Shown: piece by piece, positions 1 to 7,762 of the stretch | Layout: each line of letters opens with the position of its first letter | Position numbering within the stretch: the stretch's first letter is position 1 | Source: an uncultured Bacteroidales bacterium | GTDB taxonomy: Bacteria > Bacteroidota > Bacteroidia > Bacteroidales > UBA1715 | Direction: 5' to 3' | DNA length: 16,359 nt | Assembly (NCBI GenBank): GCA_937892155.1 | Contig: CALAUG010000036.1 | Span: forward strand, 1 to 16,359 | Notes under the pieces: generated by a model | Database searches by the model: none | What the model was told of the DNA's origin: nothing | Seen by the model: the letters and a program-made list of their open reading frames with translations, nothing else | Program-made: the position numbers and the translations under genes

Positions 1-84
1 TACGTAACTTACGATTCCAATCCTGTGCCTGTTACTTACACTCAGGAAGAGTTGAGGCCGGTTCTTGATAATATTAAACAATAA
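1..84 (+). CDS. 3' end of an unidentified gene (5' truncated by window)
   Basis: Frame 1 is open from the first base to TAA at 82-84 and encodes 27 residues ending in LDNIKQ. The next gene starts 12 bases later in the same direction, so the two are probably co-transcribed. Too little is present to name a family. That it is coding is inferred only from the open frame and the close spacing to the gene at 97. Confidence 0.45.
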   Translation, partial: YVTYDSNPVPVTYTQEELRPVLDNIKQ

Positions 85-96
85 TTCATACTTCTT

Positions 97-522
97 ATGA
101 CACATCCAAGTCATTATTTTGATACAATAGAAAGGTATCTTAGAAACGTCAACGGTCCAAAAATTTTCAATGCCTTAAGGCAAATCGTTATAGAAGACGG
201 GTGCCCGGAAAATATTGCCGACCAGGTTGTTGCTGGCGCTTTGGTGGATTATATATTTGATATAATGCCGAGAGTGACTGACGATATAAAAATCTATGGA
301 CCGGATGGCGTTGGCATTGTAGAGGAAAAGAAACTTTATTCCAAAGACGAGTGGGTTAGTGCACTTCTCAATACCATTATGGGAATGAATAAATCATACG
401 CTGAAAACATATTGGATTACATGCTACAAAAACAATATCTTGTGGAGAGGAATGACACGACTGGGATGCATGTTTATCGGAATATGGCTCCAGTTAGAAG
501 AACGTCTGTGGAAATAATATAA
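97..522 (+). CDS. hypothetical protein, 141 aa, family not recognised
   Basis: An ATG-started frame encodes a soluble, mildly acidic protein with no signal peptide or membrane segment. The N-terminal half looks helical (residues 1-60, including GCPENIADQVVAGALVDYIF). The C-terminal half, about residues 75-130, has the look of a small winged-helix-like fold: helix (DEWVSALLNTIMGM), helix (AENILDYMLQ), then a strand pair (YLVERNDTTGMHVYRN). That fold idea is inference. It lies 26 bases before the 518-aa HNH-like gene, so the two may form one unit. A small DNA-binding or accessory protein for its neighbour is possible, but I recognise no named family. Confidence 0.7.
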   Translation: MTHPSHYFDTIERYLRNVNGPKIFNALRQIVIEDGCPENIADQVVAGALVDYIFDIMPRVTDDIKIYGPDGVGIVEEKKLYSKDEWVSALLNTIMGMNKSYAENILDYMLQKQYLVERNDTTGMHVYRNMAPVRRTSVEII

Positions 523-548
523 TAATTCTCACAACATATCTACCCATC

Positions 549-2105
549 ATGCCCACCCTCACAACCCTCATATCTTCCATCGCCGAAGCTCGTAAGGCTT
601 TGGATAGTGGCGACCGCCAGCTTGCAAAGAAGGCGGTCTGGGAGATGTGTGAGGTTCATCAGCGTGATTTCAATGTGACCGATGAGAAGGATTATACACC
701 CGAACTCGCTCTCCTCCAGTATCAAGTTCTTGAGGCTGTACTGGATTTGCATATTCTCAGAGGAGATCCGATAGATATTTCTATCCGCTTCACTCAGTTT
801 ATGAACAGATTCCATGAGGATACAGAACATGTGAAGCACTGGAACAAGGAAGATTGGGAACCGATTAAGGAGCTTGTCTTCCGCGTTGTTAACAAGACTT
901 ACCAGTTCAATCAAAAGGGAATAATAGGCGATTATAAGCCGGTAGTCAGGGATGCTGAATGCACTTGCGCATTATGCAGACGGAAGAAGGCTGACAAGAC
1001 CGGTTCACACATGGTCCCACATCTTCTGATTGCCGATGTGTTTTCTTACGATGGCAGTCGTGAGCGAGATAAGGTCACTGTGGCGGTCAATTCTCTTGGT
1101 GAAGGGAAAAGAGACAGGTATTTCGGTCATCAGGTGTATGATGATACCATAAAACAGCTTCTTGGGCATAGTTTGTCGGATGAGGAACTGGACGAGGAGA
1201 ACAAAAAGACCAACGCATTGACGATTGACCATATCTTCTGCTCAGAATGTGAAAAACGTTTCAGCGTACTGGAGGATTGGTATGCGGAGATATTGAAGGG
1301 CTGTAAGGACTATCCTCCTCAAATCCCATATCTCTTCTGGATGTCTGTTGTGTGGCGTATGGCGGTAGGAGAAATGGGTATGGTGCTGGATGGGCATCAT
1401 CAGGAGAAATTGAGGCGAGTTCTCGACAGTTGCCTTGCCTTGAAAAAAGAGGATATCATACTGAAAAACTCCAAACTCGGACATTGTGCATACAGCTTGT
1501 ATGTGGCTGATGACACAAGGGACGAAGCTCTCGGTATTTACGGGACATACGAAAAAACCAAACCCTATCAGGCATTGATGGGCAGGTATTTTATTAATTT
1601 CTATACAAGTCTTTCTGCAGCCAAGAGTTTCATAAAGGCGCACAACCTTCCGCTTGAAGATTTGAATGACGGCACCGAACTGGAGAAAACAGGAGATTTG
1701 AACTTTATTGAATTCTGGATGGTGAAGAGGCAGATTCTTGATATGTCTTGGAACAATGGAAGAAGCATCTGGAATATCGGCAGGTGTCAGCAGAAAACCT
1801 TGAGCAAGATGCAGCCGCTGCCGTTCAGTGGGGCAAATGAATCCGGAGACATCCCGCTGTGGTTCAATTCTGAGAATCCTGCTGTAATAAACGTGCCGAG
1901 ATCGTTGCGGAAGATAGAGAACTGGCTGAAAGAGCACACCGATAAATTGAATGTAGAAGATATGTGCAAGGATTTGGGCTATTCTCAAGGTGAGATTGGA
2001 GTAATGTTAGACTATTGGGAAATGAAAGAGAATGAACGAAAGGGGAAGATTGAGAATAGTGAACGGATTATGGAGGCGTTGAAGGGATTGGTTGGGAGGA
2101 TTTAA
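549..2105 (+). CDS. 518-aa protein with HNH/treble-clef-like Cys/His motif
   Basis: The first 130 residues are a helical, acidic region without recognised motifs. The clearest signal is a split zinc-type pattern: C140-x2-C143, then SHMVP (S153, H154, P157), and about 75 residues later C231-x2-C234-E235 with a following E242. This CxxC...SHxxP...CxxCE arrangement is typical of HNH/treble-clef nuclease-like domains seen in many bacterial accessory proteins, so a DNA- or RNA-directed nuclease role is plausible but inferred. The remaining 270 residues are a long helical domain I do not recognise. ATG at 549 follows the preceding gene by 26 bases. A catalytic HNH triad is not obvious beyond H154, so the domain could be structural rather than catalytic. 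The position beside surface-polysaccharide genes and upstream of a defence island fits a defence effector, without proof. Confidence 0.75.
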   Translation: MPTLTTLISSIAEARKALDSGDRQLAKKAVWEMCEVHQRDFNVTDEKDYTPELALLQYQVLEAVLDLHILRGDPIDISIRFTQFMNRFHEDTEHVKHWNKEDWEPIKELVFRVVNKTYQFNQKGIIGDYKPVVRDAECTCALCRRKKADKTGSHMVPHLLIADVFSYDGSRERDKVTVAVNSLGEGKRDRYFGHQVYDDTIKQLLGHSLSDEELDEENKKTNALTIDHIFCSECEKRFSVLEDWYAEILKGCKDYPPQIPYLFWMSVVWRMAVGEMGMVLDGHHQEKLRRVLDSCLALKKEDIILKNSKLGHCAYSLYVADDTRDEALGIYGTYEKTKPYQALMGRYFINFYTSLSAAKSFIKAHNLPLEDLNDGTELEKTGDLNFIEFWMVKRQILDMSWNNGRSIWNIGRCQQKTLSKMQPLPFSGANESGDIPLWFNSENPAVINVPRSLRKIENWLKEHTDKLNVEDMCKDLGYSQGEIGVMLDYWEMKENERKGKIENSERIMEALKGLVGRI

Positions 2106-2124
2106 CAAGTTAACATTTTAACAA
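2101..2124 (+). repeat. TTAAC-type short tandem repeat at gene border
   Basis: Three spaced copies of a TTAACAA-like unit start within the stop region of the 518-aa gene and precede the epimerase. A 15-base stretch, TTAACAAGTTAACAT (2102-2116), recurs identically at 6692-6706, and related units occur at 12985-13015. These three sites lie at borders between functional blocks. Confidence 0.75.
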
Positions 2125-2154
2125 ATATGACATATTGATAATCATAATACAACA

Positions 2155-3330
2155 ATGAAAAAAATAATGCTGGTATTCGGCACAAGGCCTGAGGCCATCA
2201 AGATGTGCCCGCTCGTGAAGGAGCTGCAGAAGCACCCCGAGGATTTTGAGACGATAGTGTGCGTAACGGGACAGCATCGAGAGATGCTTGATCAGGTACT
2301 GAAGATTTTCGATGTAAAGCCTGACTATGATTTGAACATCATGAAGCAAGGTCAGGACCTTACGGATGTGACAGCTCGTGTTCTGACTGGACTTCGTGAC
2401 GTTTTCAAAGAGTGCCGCCCAGATGTAGTACTTGTTCATGGTGATACAACCACCTCTACAGCAGGTGCTTTGGCAGCATTCTATGCACAGATACCAGTTG
2501 GTCACGTTGAGGCTGGTTTGAGAACACATAACCTCTACAGCCCTTGGCCGGAGGAGATGAACCGTCAGGTCACGGGACGCATCGCTACCTACAACTTCTC
2601 GCCAACTCCTCTTTCCGAGAAGAACCTTCAGGAGGAGAAAACTCACGGTAATATCTATGTTACTGGCAATACTGTTATCGATGCCCTTCACATGGTAGTT
2701 GATAAGCTCCAGAGCGACAAAGCTCTTGCAGCAGAGCAGGACAAGGTGCTGCTTGATGCAGGCTATGATGTAAAGCGTATGGACAACAAGCGCAAGCTCG
2801 TCCTTATCACCGGCCACAGGCGCGAAAACTTCGGAGACGGCTTCATCCGTATGGTGACAGCTATGAAAGACCTCAGCGAGAAATATCCGGAGGTTGACTT
2901 CGTCTATCCTATGCATTTGAATCCAAATGTCCGCAAACCTATCCACGAAGTTTTTGGCGAAGACCTCACACATCCTAACTTCTTCTTCATCGAGCCTCTC
3001 CAGTACCTTGATTTCGTCTATCTGATGGAGAAATCTACGGTCGTACTCACCGACTCTGGCGGAATTCAGGAAGAAGCCCCAGGTCTTGGCAAGCCCGTTC
3101 TCGTGATGCGCAACACTACCGAGCGTCCCGAAGCCCTCAGTGCAGGAACAGTCAAACTCGTGGGTACAGACCACGACCTCATCGTGAGCGAAGTGAGCCG
3201 TCTTCTTGAAGACAAGGCATATTACGACAAGATGTCCCACGCTGTCAACCCTTATGGAGACGGCAAAGCCTGCGGACGCATAGCCAAAGCCCTCAAAGGC
3301 GAGACTCCCGACAGATACGGGAATTATTAA
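2155..3330 (+). CDS. wecB: UDP-N-acetylglucosamine 2-epimerase (non-hydrolysing)
   Basis: Cytoplasmic enzyme interconverting UDP-GlcNAc and UDP-ManNAc, supplying ManNAc-type sugars to surface polysaccharide. Family motifs appear in order: GTRPEAIKM (9-17), VTGQHREML (38-45), VHGDTTTS (94-101), GHVEAGLRT (116-124), PWPEEMNR (130-137), TGNTVIDAL (170-178), ITGHRREN (218-225), HLNPNVR (254-260), and the nucleotide-binding LTDSGGIQEEAP (298-309) with MRNTTERPEA (318-327). D97, E119 and H221 fall at positions where this family has conserved catalytic or substrate-contact residues. The 391-residue length is normal and the gene looks intact. ATG at 2155 immediately precedes KKIMLVFGTRPEA, as expected. 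The first glycosyltransferase starts 12 bases downstream, so this heads the polysaccharide operon. Confidence 0.97.
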   Translation: MKKIMLVFGTRPEAIKMCPLVKELQKHPEDFETIVCVTGQHREMLDQVLKIFDVKPDYDLNIMKQGQDLTDVTARVLTGLRDVFKECRPDVVLVHGDTTTSTAGALAAFYAQIPVGHVEAGLRTHNLYSPWPEEMNRQVTGRIATYNFSPTPLSEKNLQEEKTHGNIYVTGNTVIDALHMVVDKLQSDKALAAEQDKVLLDAGYDVKRMDNKRKLVLITGHRRENFGDGFIRMVTAMKDLSEKYPEVDFVYPMHLNPNVRKPIHEVFGEDLTHPNFFFIEPLQYLDFVYLMEKSTVVLTDSGGIQEEAPGLGKPVLVMRNTTERPEALSAGTVKLVGTDHDLIVSEVSRLLEDKAYYDKMSHAVNPYGDGKACGRIAKALKGETPDRYGNY

Positions 3331-3342
3331 TGATACTAAATT

Positions 3343-4530
3343 ATGAAAGTCGCAATCATCGTGGGCAATAACGTCTGGTTCTGCCCTTACATAAAGATAT
3401 ATACAACGGTTTTTGAAAAGAATGGGATTGATTACGATATCATTTCCTGGAATCGTGATGCAATTGAAGAGGATGCTATTCAATTCACTTGTGCCTTGAA
3501 GCATAAAAATCCTCTCGCAAAGTTTTGGGCAAGCTTGAGGTATTCTTCATTTGTAAAGGATACTTTAAGCCGTAACGACTATGATGGAGTAGTCATTTTC
3601 TCAATAGCAACGGCAATCTTTTTGAACCGTTTCTTGTCGGGAAGTTACGGCAAGAGATATATCTTTGATTATAGAGATCTGTCTATCGAGCAAAAAGCCA
3701 TATTCAAAAAACCATTCCAGAGAGTACTGAAGAACAGTTTCGCAAACGTAGTTTCTTCACCAGGTTTCATTAAGTATCTTCCAAAGGGCTTTGACTATAT
3801 CCTATCGCATAATTTCGATATCAATCTAGTAAGAAAGGCTCTTGATTGTGGAGAACAAACACTTGGCACTCAGAAAGGCATTGACGTTCTCACCATAGGT
3901 GGAATCAGAGATTATGAGTCAAATTCACAGGTAATTGATGCACTGGCAAATAAAGATGGATTTACTGTCCGATTTGTCGGGAAAGGCCCTTCTGCTGAAG
4001 TTCTGAAACAACATGCAGAAGAGATGCAGGCTAAGAATGTATACTTCGAAGGATATTATCCGAAAGAGAAAGAGAAGGATTATATCAATGGCTGCGCTTT
4101 CCTGAACATCTTTTATCCTCGGAGACCATCACACGACACTGCAATCTCCAATCGGTTCTATAATTCACTGATTTACCATAAGCCGATGATTACAACAGCG
4201 GACACCGTTCAGGGCGATTATGCTGCAAAGTATGGGGTCGGATTATCTTTGGAAAATTGCGAAAATCTCGATGTGAAATTGAAAGAGTATTTGCAATCCG
4301 ATGAATATAAAGACTTCTCGGAGAATGCACACGACCTGCTTTATCAATTTGTGCAAGATTACGAAAAGTGGGAGAGTGTGGTTAATAAATTTGCTGTACA
4401 TAGTGTGTATTTGATTGATAAACAAATAGATAACGGGGGGGGGTATGAATTAGGTTTAATTTTTGGTAGAATCCTTTGCGATAACAGTTGCAAGGCCTTC
4501 TCGTATAACGGATGGGGGCTTGCAGCATGA
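3343..4530 (+). CDS. glycosyltransferase, GT4-like (first of tandem pair)
   Basis: Predicted cytoplasmic sugar transferase for a surface glycan. The N-terminal Rossmann-like half begins MKVAIIVGNN. The C-terminal half carries LTIGGIRDYESN, VRFVGKGPSAEVL, VYFEGYYPKEKEKDY and NRFYNSLIYHKP, the usual layout of GT4/GT1 donor domains. It is a paralogue of the next gene: LTIGxIRDxExNxxVIDA, YFVGxG and NRxYxSxIxxKP are shared, and both end near a W-E-S motif (KWESVVNKF here, QWESSILSF there). After that natural-looking end the frame continues through a G9 tract into about 30 residues of unfamiliar tail before TGA at 4528-4530, which overlaps the ATG of the next gene (ATGA). Changing the G count would end the protein a few codons after the tract. 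Acceptor and linkage cannot be read from sequence. Confidence 0.9.
   Translation: MKVAIIVGNNVWFCPYIKIYTTVFEKNGIDYDIISWNRDAIEEDAIQFTCALKHKNPLAKFWASLRYSSFVKDTLSRNDYDGVVIFSIATAIFLNRFLSGSYGKRYIFDYRDLSIEQKAIFKKPFQRVLKNSFANVVSSPGFIKYLPKGFDYILSHNFDINLVRKALDCGEQTLGTQKGIDVLTIGGIRDYESNSQVIDALANKDGFTVRFVGKGPSAEVLKQHAEEMQAKNVYFEGYYPKEKEKDYINGCAFLNIFYPRRPSHDTAISNRFYNSLIYHKPMITTADTVQGDYAAKYGVGLSLENCENLDVKLKEYLQSDEYKDFSENAHDLLYQFVQDYEKWESVVNKFAVHSVYLIDKQIDNGGGYELGLIFGRILCDNSCKAFSYNGWGLAA
4435..4443 (+). repeat. homopolymeric G9 tract in glycosyltransferase tail
   Basis: Nine consecutive G lie inside the 3' end of the first glycosyltransferase. As read, the frame passes through and reaches an ATGA overlap with the next gene. 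With eight G the protein stops at TAG after five codons; with ten G it stops at TGA. The preceding bases (TTGATTGATAaacAAATAGaTAaC) resemble those before the G8 tract at 5686, so the two tract regions are probably related. Confidence 0.85.
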
Positions 4531-5639
4531 AAAGGGATTTTAATGGCAAGAAGGTACTTATCCTTTGTGGAGCGGAACTTGAAAAAGCACCTTACGTACT
4601 GCCGTACATCGAACTGCTAAAACAGAATTCTGTTCCCTTTGACGTGCTTTGCCAGAAATCACAGATGGCAGTTGATGTTGTTGGAGAAAATGTAATCGGA
4701 TTCGGCAAGGTGTATGACGGTACAGCCCCTGGATGGAAGAAGTTCCTGATGATGTTGGAACAGGCAAAGTTTGCCAAACGTGTGATTCGGAAGAATGGAT
4801 ATGGCAAAGTAATAGTGTTTACCGCACAGAAAGGAATATTTTTGAGTCGGTTTTTGAAAAAGAATTATTTCGGGCAATATGTGTTGGATATCAGGGATTA
4901 TACGCCTTTGCTGCGGATACCGTTATGCAATAGGCTGTTGAAATCTGTGATCGATAATTCTGCATATACCGTAATATCCTCGGCTGGTTTCAAGAGATGG
5001 CTGCCAGAGTCAGACAAGTATATTGTTTGTCATAACACATCGTTTGAGATGATTGAGTATGGGCTTTGCGATAAAATAGAGAAAGAAAGAGGGAAACATG
5101 AATCTTCTCAGGTAACCAAATTGCTGACTATCGGTCAGATTAGAGATACTGAGGCGAATGCGGCTGTGATTGATGCCATACAGACAGACAAGCATCTTGA
5201 GATGTATTTTGTCGGGAGTGGCAACAGTGTGCCAAGTCTCGAATCACATTGTCGAGACCATAATTCCGAACGAGTTACCTTTGCTGGCAGATACCACAAA
5301 AAGGATGAGCAGAGCATCGTGGAACAATATGATATGATTAATTCATATATGAATCACGATATCAATAGTGACAGCCTGCTTACCAATCGTTTATATTTGT
5401 CTGCTATTCTTCGCAAGCCCATCCTTGTGAGAAAAGGCACATTCCAGGCCAAATTGGTCGAGCACTATGGTCTGGGATTAGCAGTAGAGAGTGTAGATAC
5501 GCTATCATCGGATATTAAGTGCTATCTCGAGAATATTGATATGAGCCGATATGATTCAAATTGCAAGCGTTTCTTGAATGATGTCAAGGCGGAAAATAGG
5601 CAATGGGAATCGTCTATCTTGTCGTTTGTCAATGGTTGA
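4527..5639 (+). CDS. glycosyltransferase, GT4-like (second of tandem pair)
   Basis: Predicted cytoplasmic glycosyltransferase, paralogous to the preceding gene. It begins MKRDFNGKKVLILCG and has a Rossmann-like N-terminal half containing YVLDIRDYTPLLR and the ISSAGFKRWLPE helix. The C-terminal donor half has LTIGQIRDTEANAAVIDAI, YFVGSGNSV, VTFAGRYHKKDEQ and LLTNRLYLSAILRKPI. I chose ATG 4527 because it overlaps the upstream stop as ATGA, suggesting translational coupling, and because the protein then starts like its paralogue; an in-frame ATG at 4512 would add five residues (MGACS). The 370-residue length is normal. The two genes probably add successive sugars, or are diverged alternatives, in one repeat unit; specificity cannot be inferred. 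It is followed by a short A+T-rich spacer leading to the G8 tract and the acyltransferase. Confidence 0.9.
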   Translation: MKRDFNGKKVLILCGAELEKAPYVLPYIELLKQNSVPFDVLCQKSQMAVDVVGENVIGFGKVYDGTAPGWKKFLMMLEQAKFAKRVIRKNGYGKVIVFTAQKGIFLSRFLKKNYFGQYVLDIRDYTPLLRIPLCNRLLKSVIDNSAYTVISSAGFKRWLPESDKYIVCHNTSFEMIEYGLCDKIEKERGKHESSQVTKLLTIGQIRDTEANAAVIDAIQTDKHLEMYFVGSGNSVPSLESHCRDHNSERVTFAGRYHKKDEQSIVEQYDMINSYMNHDINSDSLLTNRLYLSAILRKPILVRKGTFQAKLVEHYGLGLAVESVDTLSSDIKCYLENIDMSRYDSNCKRFLNDVKAENRQWESSILSFVNG

Positions 5640-5661
5640 ATTTGAAATAGTATGAATGTAT

Positions 5662-6695
5662 ATGCTTGATTATAAAATAGTTATCGGGGGGGGCAAAATA
5701 GAGACTGCCTCAATACGATTCGCCTTTTGGCGGCAATCGAAGTGCTGTATGGACACACCTTGGCTCATTTGGAGATAGGTTCCATACCGGTGTTTAACGA
5801 GTTTATAAGATTTTTCAGTGGAGTTCCAATATTCTTCACGATGAGCGGATTCTTGATATGGTGGTCAGTGGGAAGGTCTCACAGTTATTGTGAGTACCTG
5901 AAGAAAAGGTTCTGGCGTATCTATCCTGAGCTTTGGCTTGCCGTTCTGGTGGAACTGGTTGTGCTGTTGGCGCTATATCACGAACCTATCAACTGGCCGC
6001 AATTCGGGTTGTTCGCCATCACCCAGAGCACTATATTCCAGTTCTGGACTCCCGACTGCCTTAGAGGATATGGATGCGGTTGTCCGAATGGTTCTCTATG
6101 GACGATATGCGTGCTGATACAGTTCTATATCTTTGCGTACTTCTTCTACAAGTGGTTGCACGGGAAGAAATTGTGGGTGTGGGTAGTGGCTATTCTTGGT
6201 AGCTTAGGATTGAGCTTGGCGACACCTACTATCAGAAGTTCTCTTCCTGAGATAGTCGGAAAACTGTTCGGTCAGACATTGATTCCGTATCTCTGGATGT
6301 TCCTATGTGCTGCACTGGTGGCAGAGAAGAAGGATGTGATGATACCATTCCTGAAGAAATACTGGTGGGTGTTTGTGGTTGCTTTGCTATTGAAGAACTA
6401 CCTGCTTCACTGGGATATTCAGGCTTCGTATTCGATATTCGGAACCCTTCTGCTCTTCCTTGGACTTGTCGGCTTTGCTTACAGCTTCCCGAAACTCAAC
6501 ATCAAGACAGATATATCCTACGGCATCTACATCTACCACATGACAGTCGTGAACGCCCTTATGACCTTCGGTCTGTTCCATAACCCCTGGCTCTTCGTGT
6601 TGGTACTGGCAGTCACCTGCCTGTTGGCTTGGATATCCACCAAGACCGTAGGAGCATGGGCAGGGAGGATGAAGGTTAAGAAAGTTAACGGTTAA
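5662..6695 (+). CDS. acyltransferase 3 family, out of frame at a G8 tract
   Basis: Integral membrane O-acyltransferase, expected to acetylate or otherwise acylate sugars of the surface polysaccharide. About ten hydrophobic segments run from FFSGVPIFFTMSGFLIWW to the C-terminus. Family marks include LLAAIEVLYGHTLAHL near the start (the usual LR-x-h-AA-x-x-V-x-h-x-H), SGFLI, then KKRFWRIYPELW, and late SYGIYIYHM. The family motif begins upstream of the first in-frame start left in this sequence, TTG 5727. ATG 5662 opens a frame MLDYKIVIGGG that enters the G8 tract; with G8 it shifts away and ends at a downstream TAG, whereas G9 (or G6) joins it exactly to QNRDCLNTIRLLAAIEV. The gene is therefore written here in an apparent OFF state, or with a sequencing indel. 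The last residues (KVKKVNG) are encoded by TTAAC-type repeat. Confidence 0.85.
5686..5693 (+). repeat. homopolymeric G8 tract controlling the acyltransferase frame
   Basis: Eight G lie 24 bases after ATG 5662. Codon-by-codon reading shows that one inserted G fuses the ATG frame to the full acyltransferase, while G8 misframes it and G7 gives an immediate TAG. This is the layout of a contingency-type phase-variation tract. Confidence 0.9.
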
Positions 6696-6705
6696 CAAGT
6701 TAACA
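6674..6705 (+). repeat. TTAAC-type short tandem repeat between polysaccharide and defence blocks
   Basis: Four spaced GTTAA(C/G) units overlap the acyltransferase stop and fill the gap before the defence-type run. The segment at 6692-6706 is identical over 15 bases to 2102-2116. Similar units recur at 12985-13015, where the polysaccharide genes resume. Confidence 0.75.
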
Positions 6706-6722
6706 TATCTATAAAGAAGATA

Positions 6723-7586
6723 GTGGAATTATTAGATATGATATCGCCGAAATTTAAACATGTTATAAAGAAAACGGCAATCGTTCTAATTACAACATTG
6801 TTGCCAGCAACAATGGGCGTTATTTGTACGCAACAGACAGCAAAAACGTGGTTTAAGGGAGTGTTCCCTATTGATACTTTCCCCTTTTTGTATCGCCCGT
6901 TATATCAAGTGATTATTATCATCACTATTTGCGTTGTCATGCCAGTTATTTTTATTATCTGGGTAGAAATTTCAGACCTGAATGCAAATGAACGGGTTGC
7001 ACAACTATACAATAAATTACTGGCGTATATTCAGCACAGCGTGGATATAAAAAAGAAGAGATTCTTTAAGGAGATAGGTAAACATACAAGTGGCGGAGCA
7101 ATTTTTTCGAACATAACTCAGCCAATATTGCAAATCGAAGACCTATGCTCTGGATTGTGTAACATACTTTCGGATTATTGTGGGGTGTCAGACATAAAAG
7201 GGGCAGTAATTACTTGTAGAGATGGGAAATTGAAAGACTATCTTGTCGTATGTGGCGATGAGCAGCCGACTACTTCGATTTCAGAATTGTCAAAAGGAAA
7301 TTCACTGGCAAAAAAGGCATTGAGTTCAAGAACGATTTGTGTGGCAGAAGAAGCGAGTAAGGATAAGAATTTTTATCATCCTACAGGTTGTAATATATGC
7401 TCGGCTATATGCTTACCTATATTTCGTGGCAGTGACATTAATATGATTGTATGTATGACCTCTAAGACAAAAACTGCTTTTAAGCGGTCAAACATCAAAC
7501 AATATCGACAGATATTCAGTTACTTTGAGAGCAGAATGCTCCTTGAAAGTTATCTACTTGAACTTAAATCCAAAACGACGAAATAA
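6723..7586 (+). CDS. two-TM membrane protein with GAF-like C-terminal domain
   Basis: Residues 17-37 and 60-83 are strong hydrophobic helices separated by a short loop, so the N-terminus is a membrane hairpin with the rest most likely cytoplasmic. After a basic linker (KKKRFFKEIGK), residues about 140-275 resemble a GAF-type sensor fold: a helix, a strand (GAVITC), SLAKKALSSRTICVAEEASKD, and the ICSAICLPIFRG...NMIVCMTSK strand pair typical of GAF cores. The GAF call is by pattern and is moderate. GTG 6723 is the first start; ATG 6738 would remove five residues. Its TAA is two bases from a 57-aa gene, which overlaps the PLD nuclease gene, so the three probably form one unit. A sensing or membrane-effector role is inferred from the fold and neighbours; no ligand is evident. 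Confidence 0.75.
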   Translation: MELLDMISPKFKHVIKKTAIVLITTLLPATMGVICTQQTAKTWFKGVFPIDTFPFLYRPLYQVIIIITICVVMPVIFIIWVEISDLNANERVAQLYNKLLAYIQHSVDIKKKRFFKEIGKHTSGGAIFSNITQPILQIEDLCSGLCNILSDYCGVSDIKGAVITCRDGKLKDYLVVCGDEQPTTSISELSKGNSLAKKALSSRTICVAEEASKDKNFYHPTGCNICSAICLPIFRGSDINMIVCMTSKTKTAFKRSNIKQYRQIFSYFESRMLLESYLLELKSKTTK

Positions 7587-7588
7587 CA

Positions 7589-7762
7589 ATGAAAATAACT
7601 ATACGAAAGACAAAATCCGTACAGACAGTTTCAGCAGTCAACCACGTGCATGTCCAAATTCATAGTGAAGTCCGCGTTTATACAACACGCCAAATGGCAG
7701 AACAGAAAAGGGCTGTTGAAAGCATGGTAGAAAAAAATAATAAGATTTTCCGGACACTTTGA
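7589..7762 (+). CDS. 57-aa basic protein between GAF-like and PLD genes
   Basis: ATG 7589 opens a 57-residue frame ending at TGA 7760-7762: a beta-prone first half (MKITIRKTKSVQTVSAVNHV, then HVQIHSEVRVYTT) and a charged helical second half (RQMAEQKRAVESMVEKNNKIF). It starts two bases after the previous stop, and its own stop overlaps the TTG start of the next frame by four bases (TTGA). That tight packing is the main evidence that it is real. It may be a small partner or regulator of the adjacent PLD nuclease; I recognise no family. Confidence 0.65.
   Translation: MKITIRKTKSVQTVSAVNHVHVQIHSEVRVYTTRQMAEQKRAVESMVEKNNKIFRTL

Noticed and set aside
1242..1988. 248-aa open frame on the - strand
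   Set aside because: It is antisense to the 518-aa gene, whose + strand frame is longer and carries a coherent Cys/His motif.
2110..3504. 464-aa open frame on the - strand
   Set aside because: It lies opposite the unmistakable UDP-GlcNAc 2-epimerase and has no recognisable motif; a codon-bias shadow.
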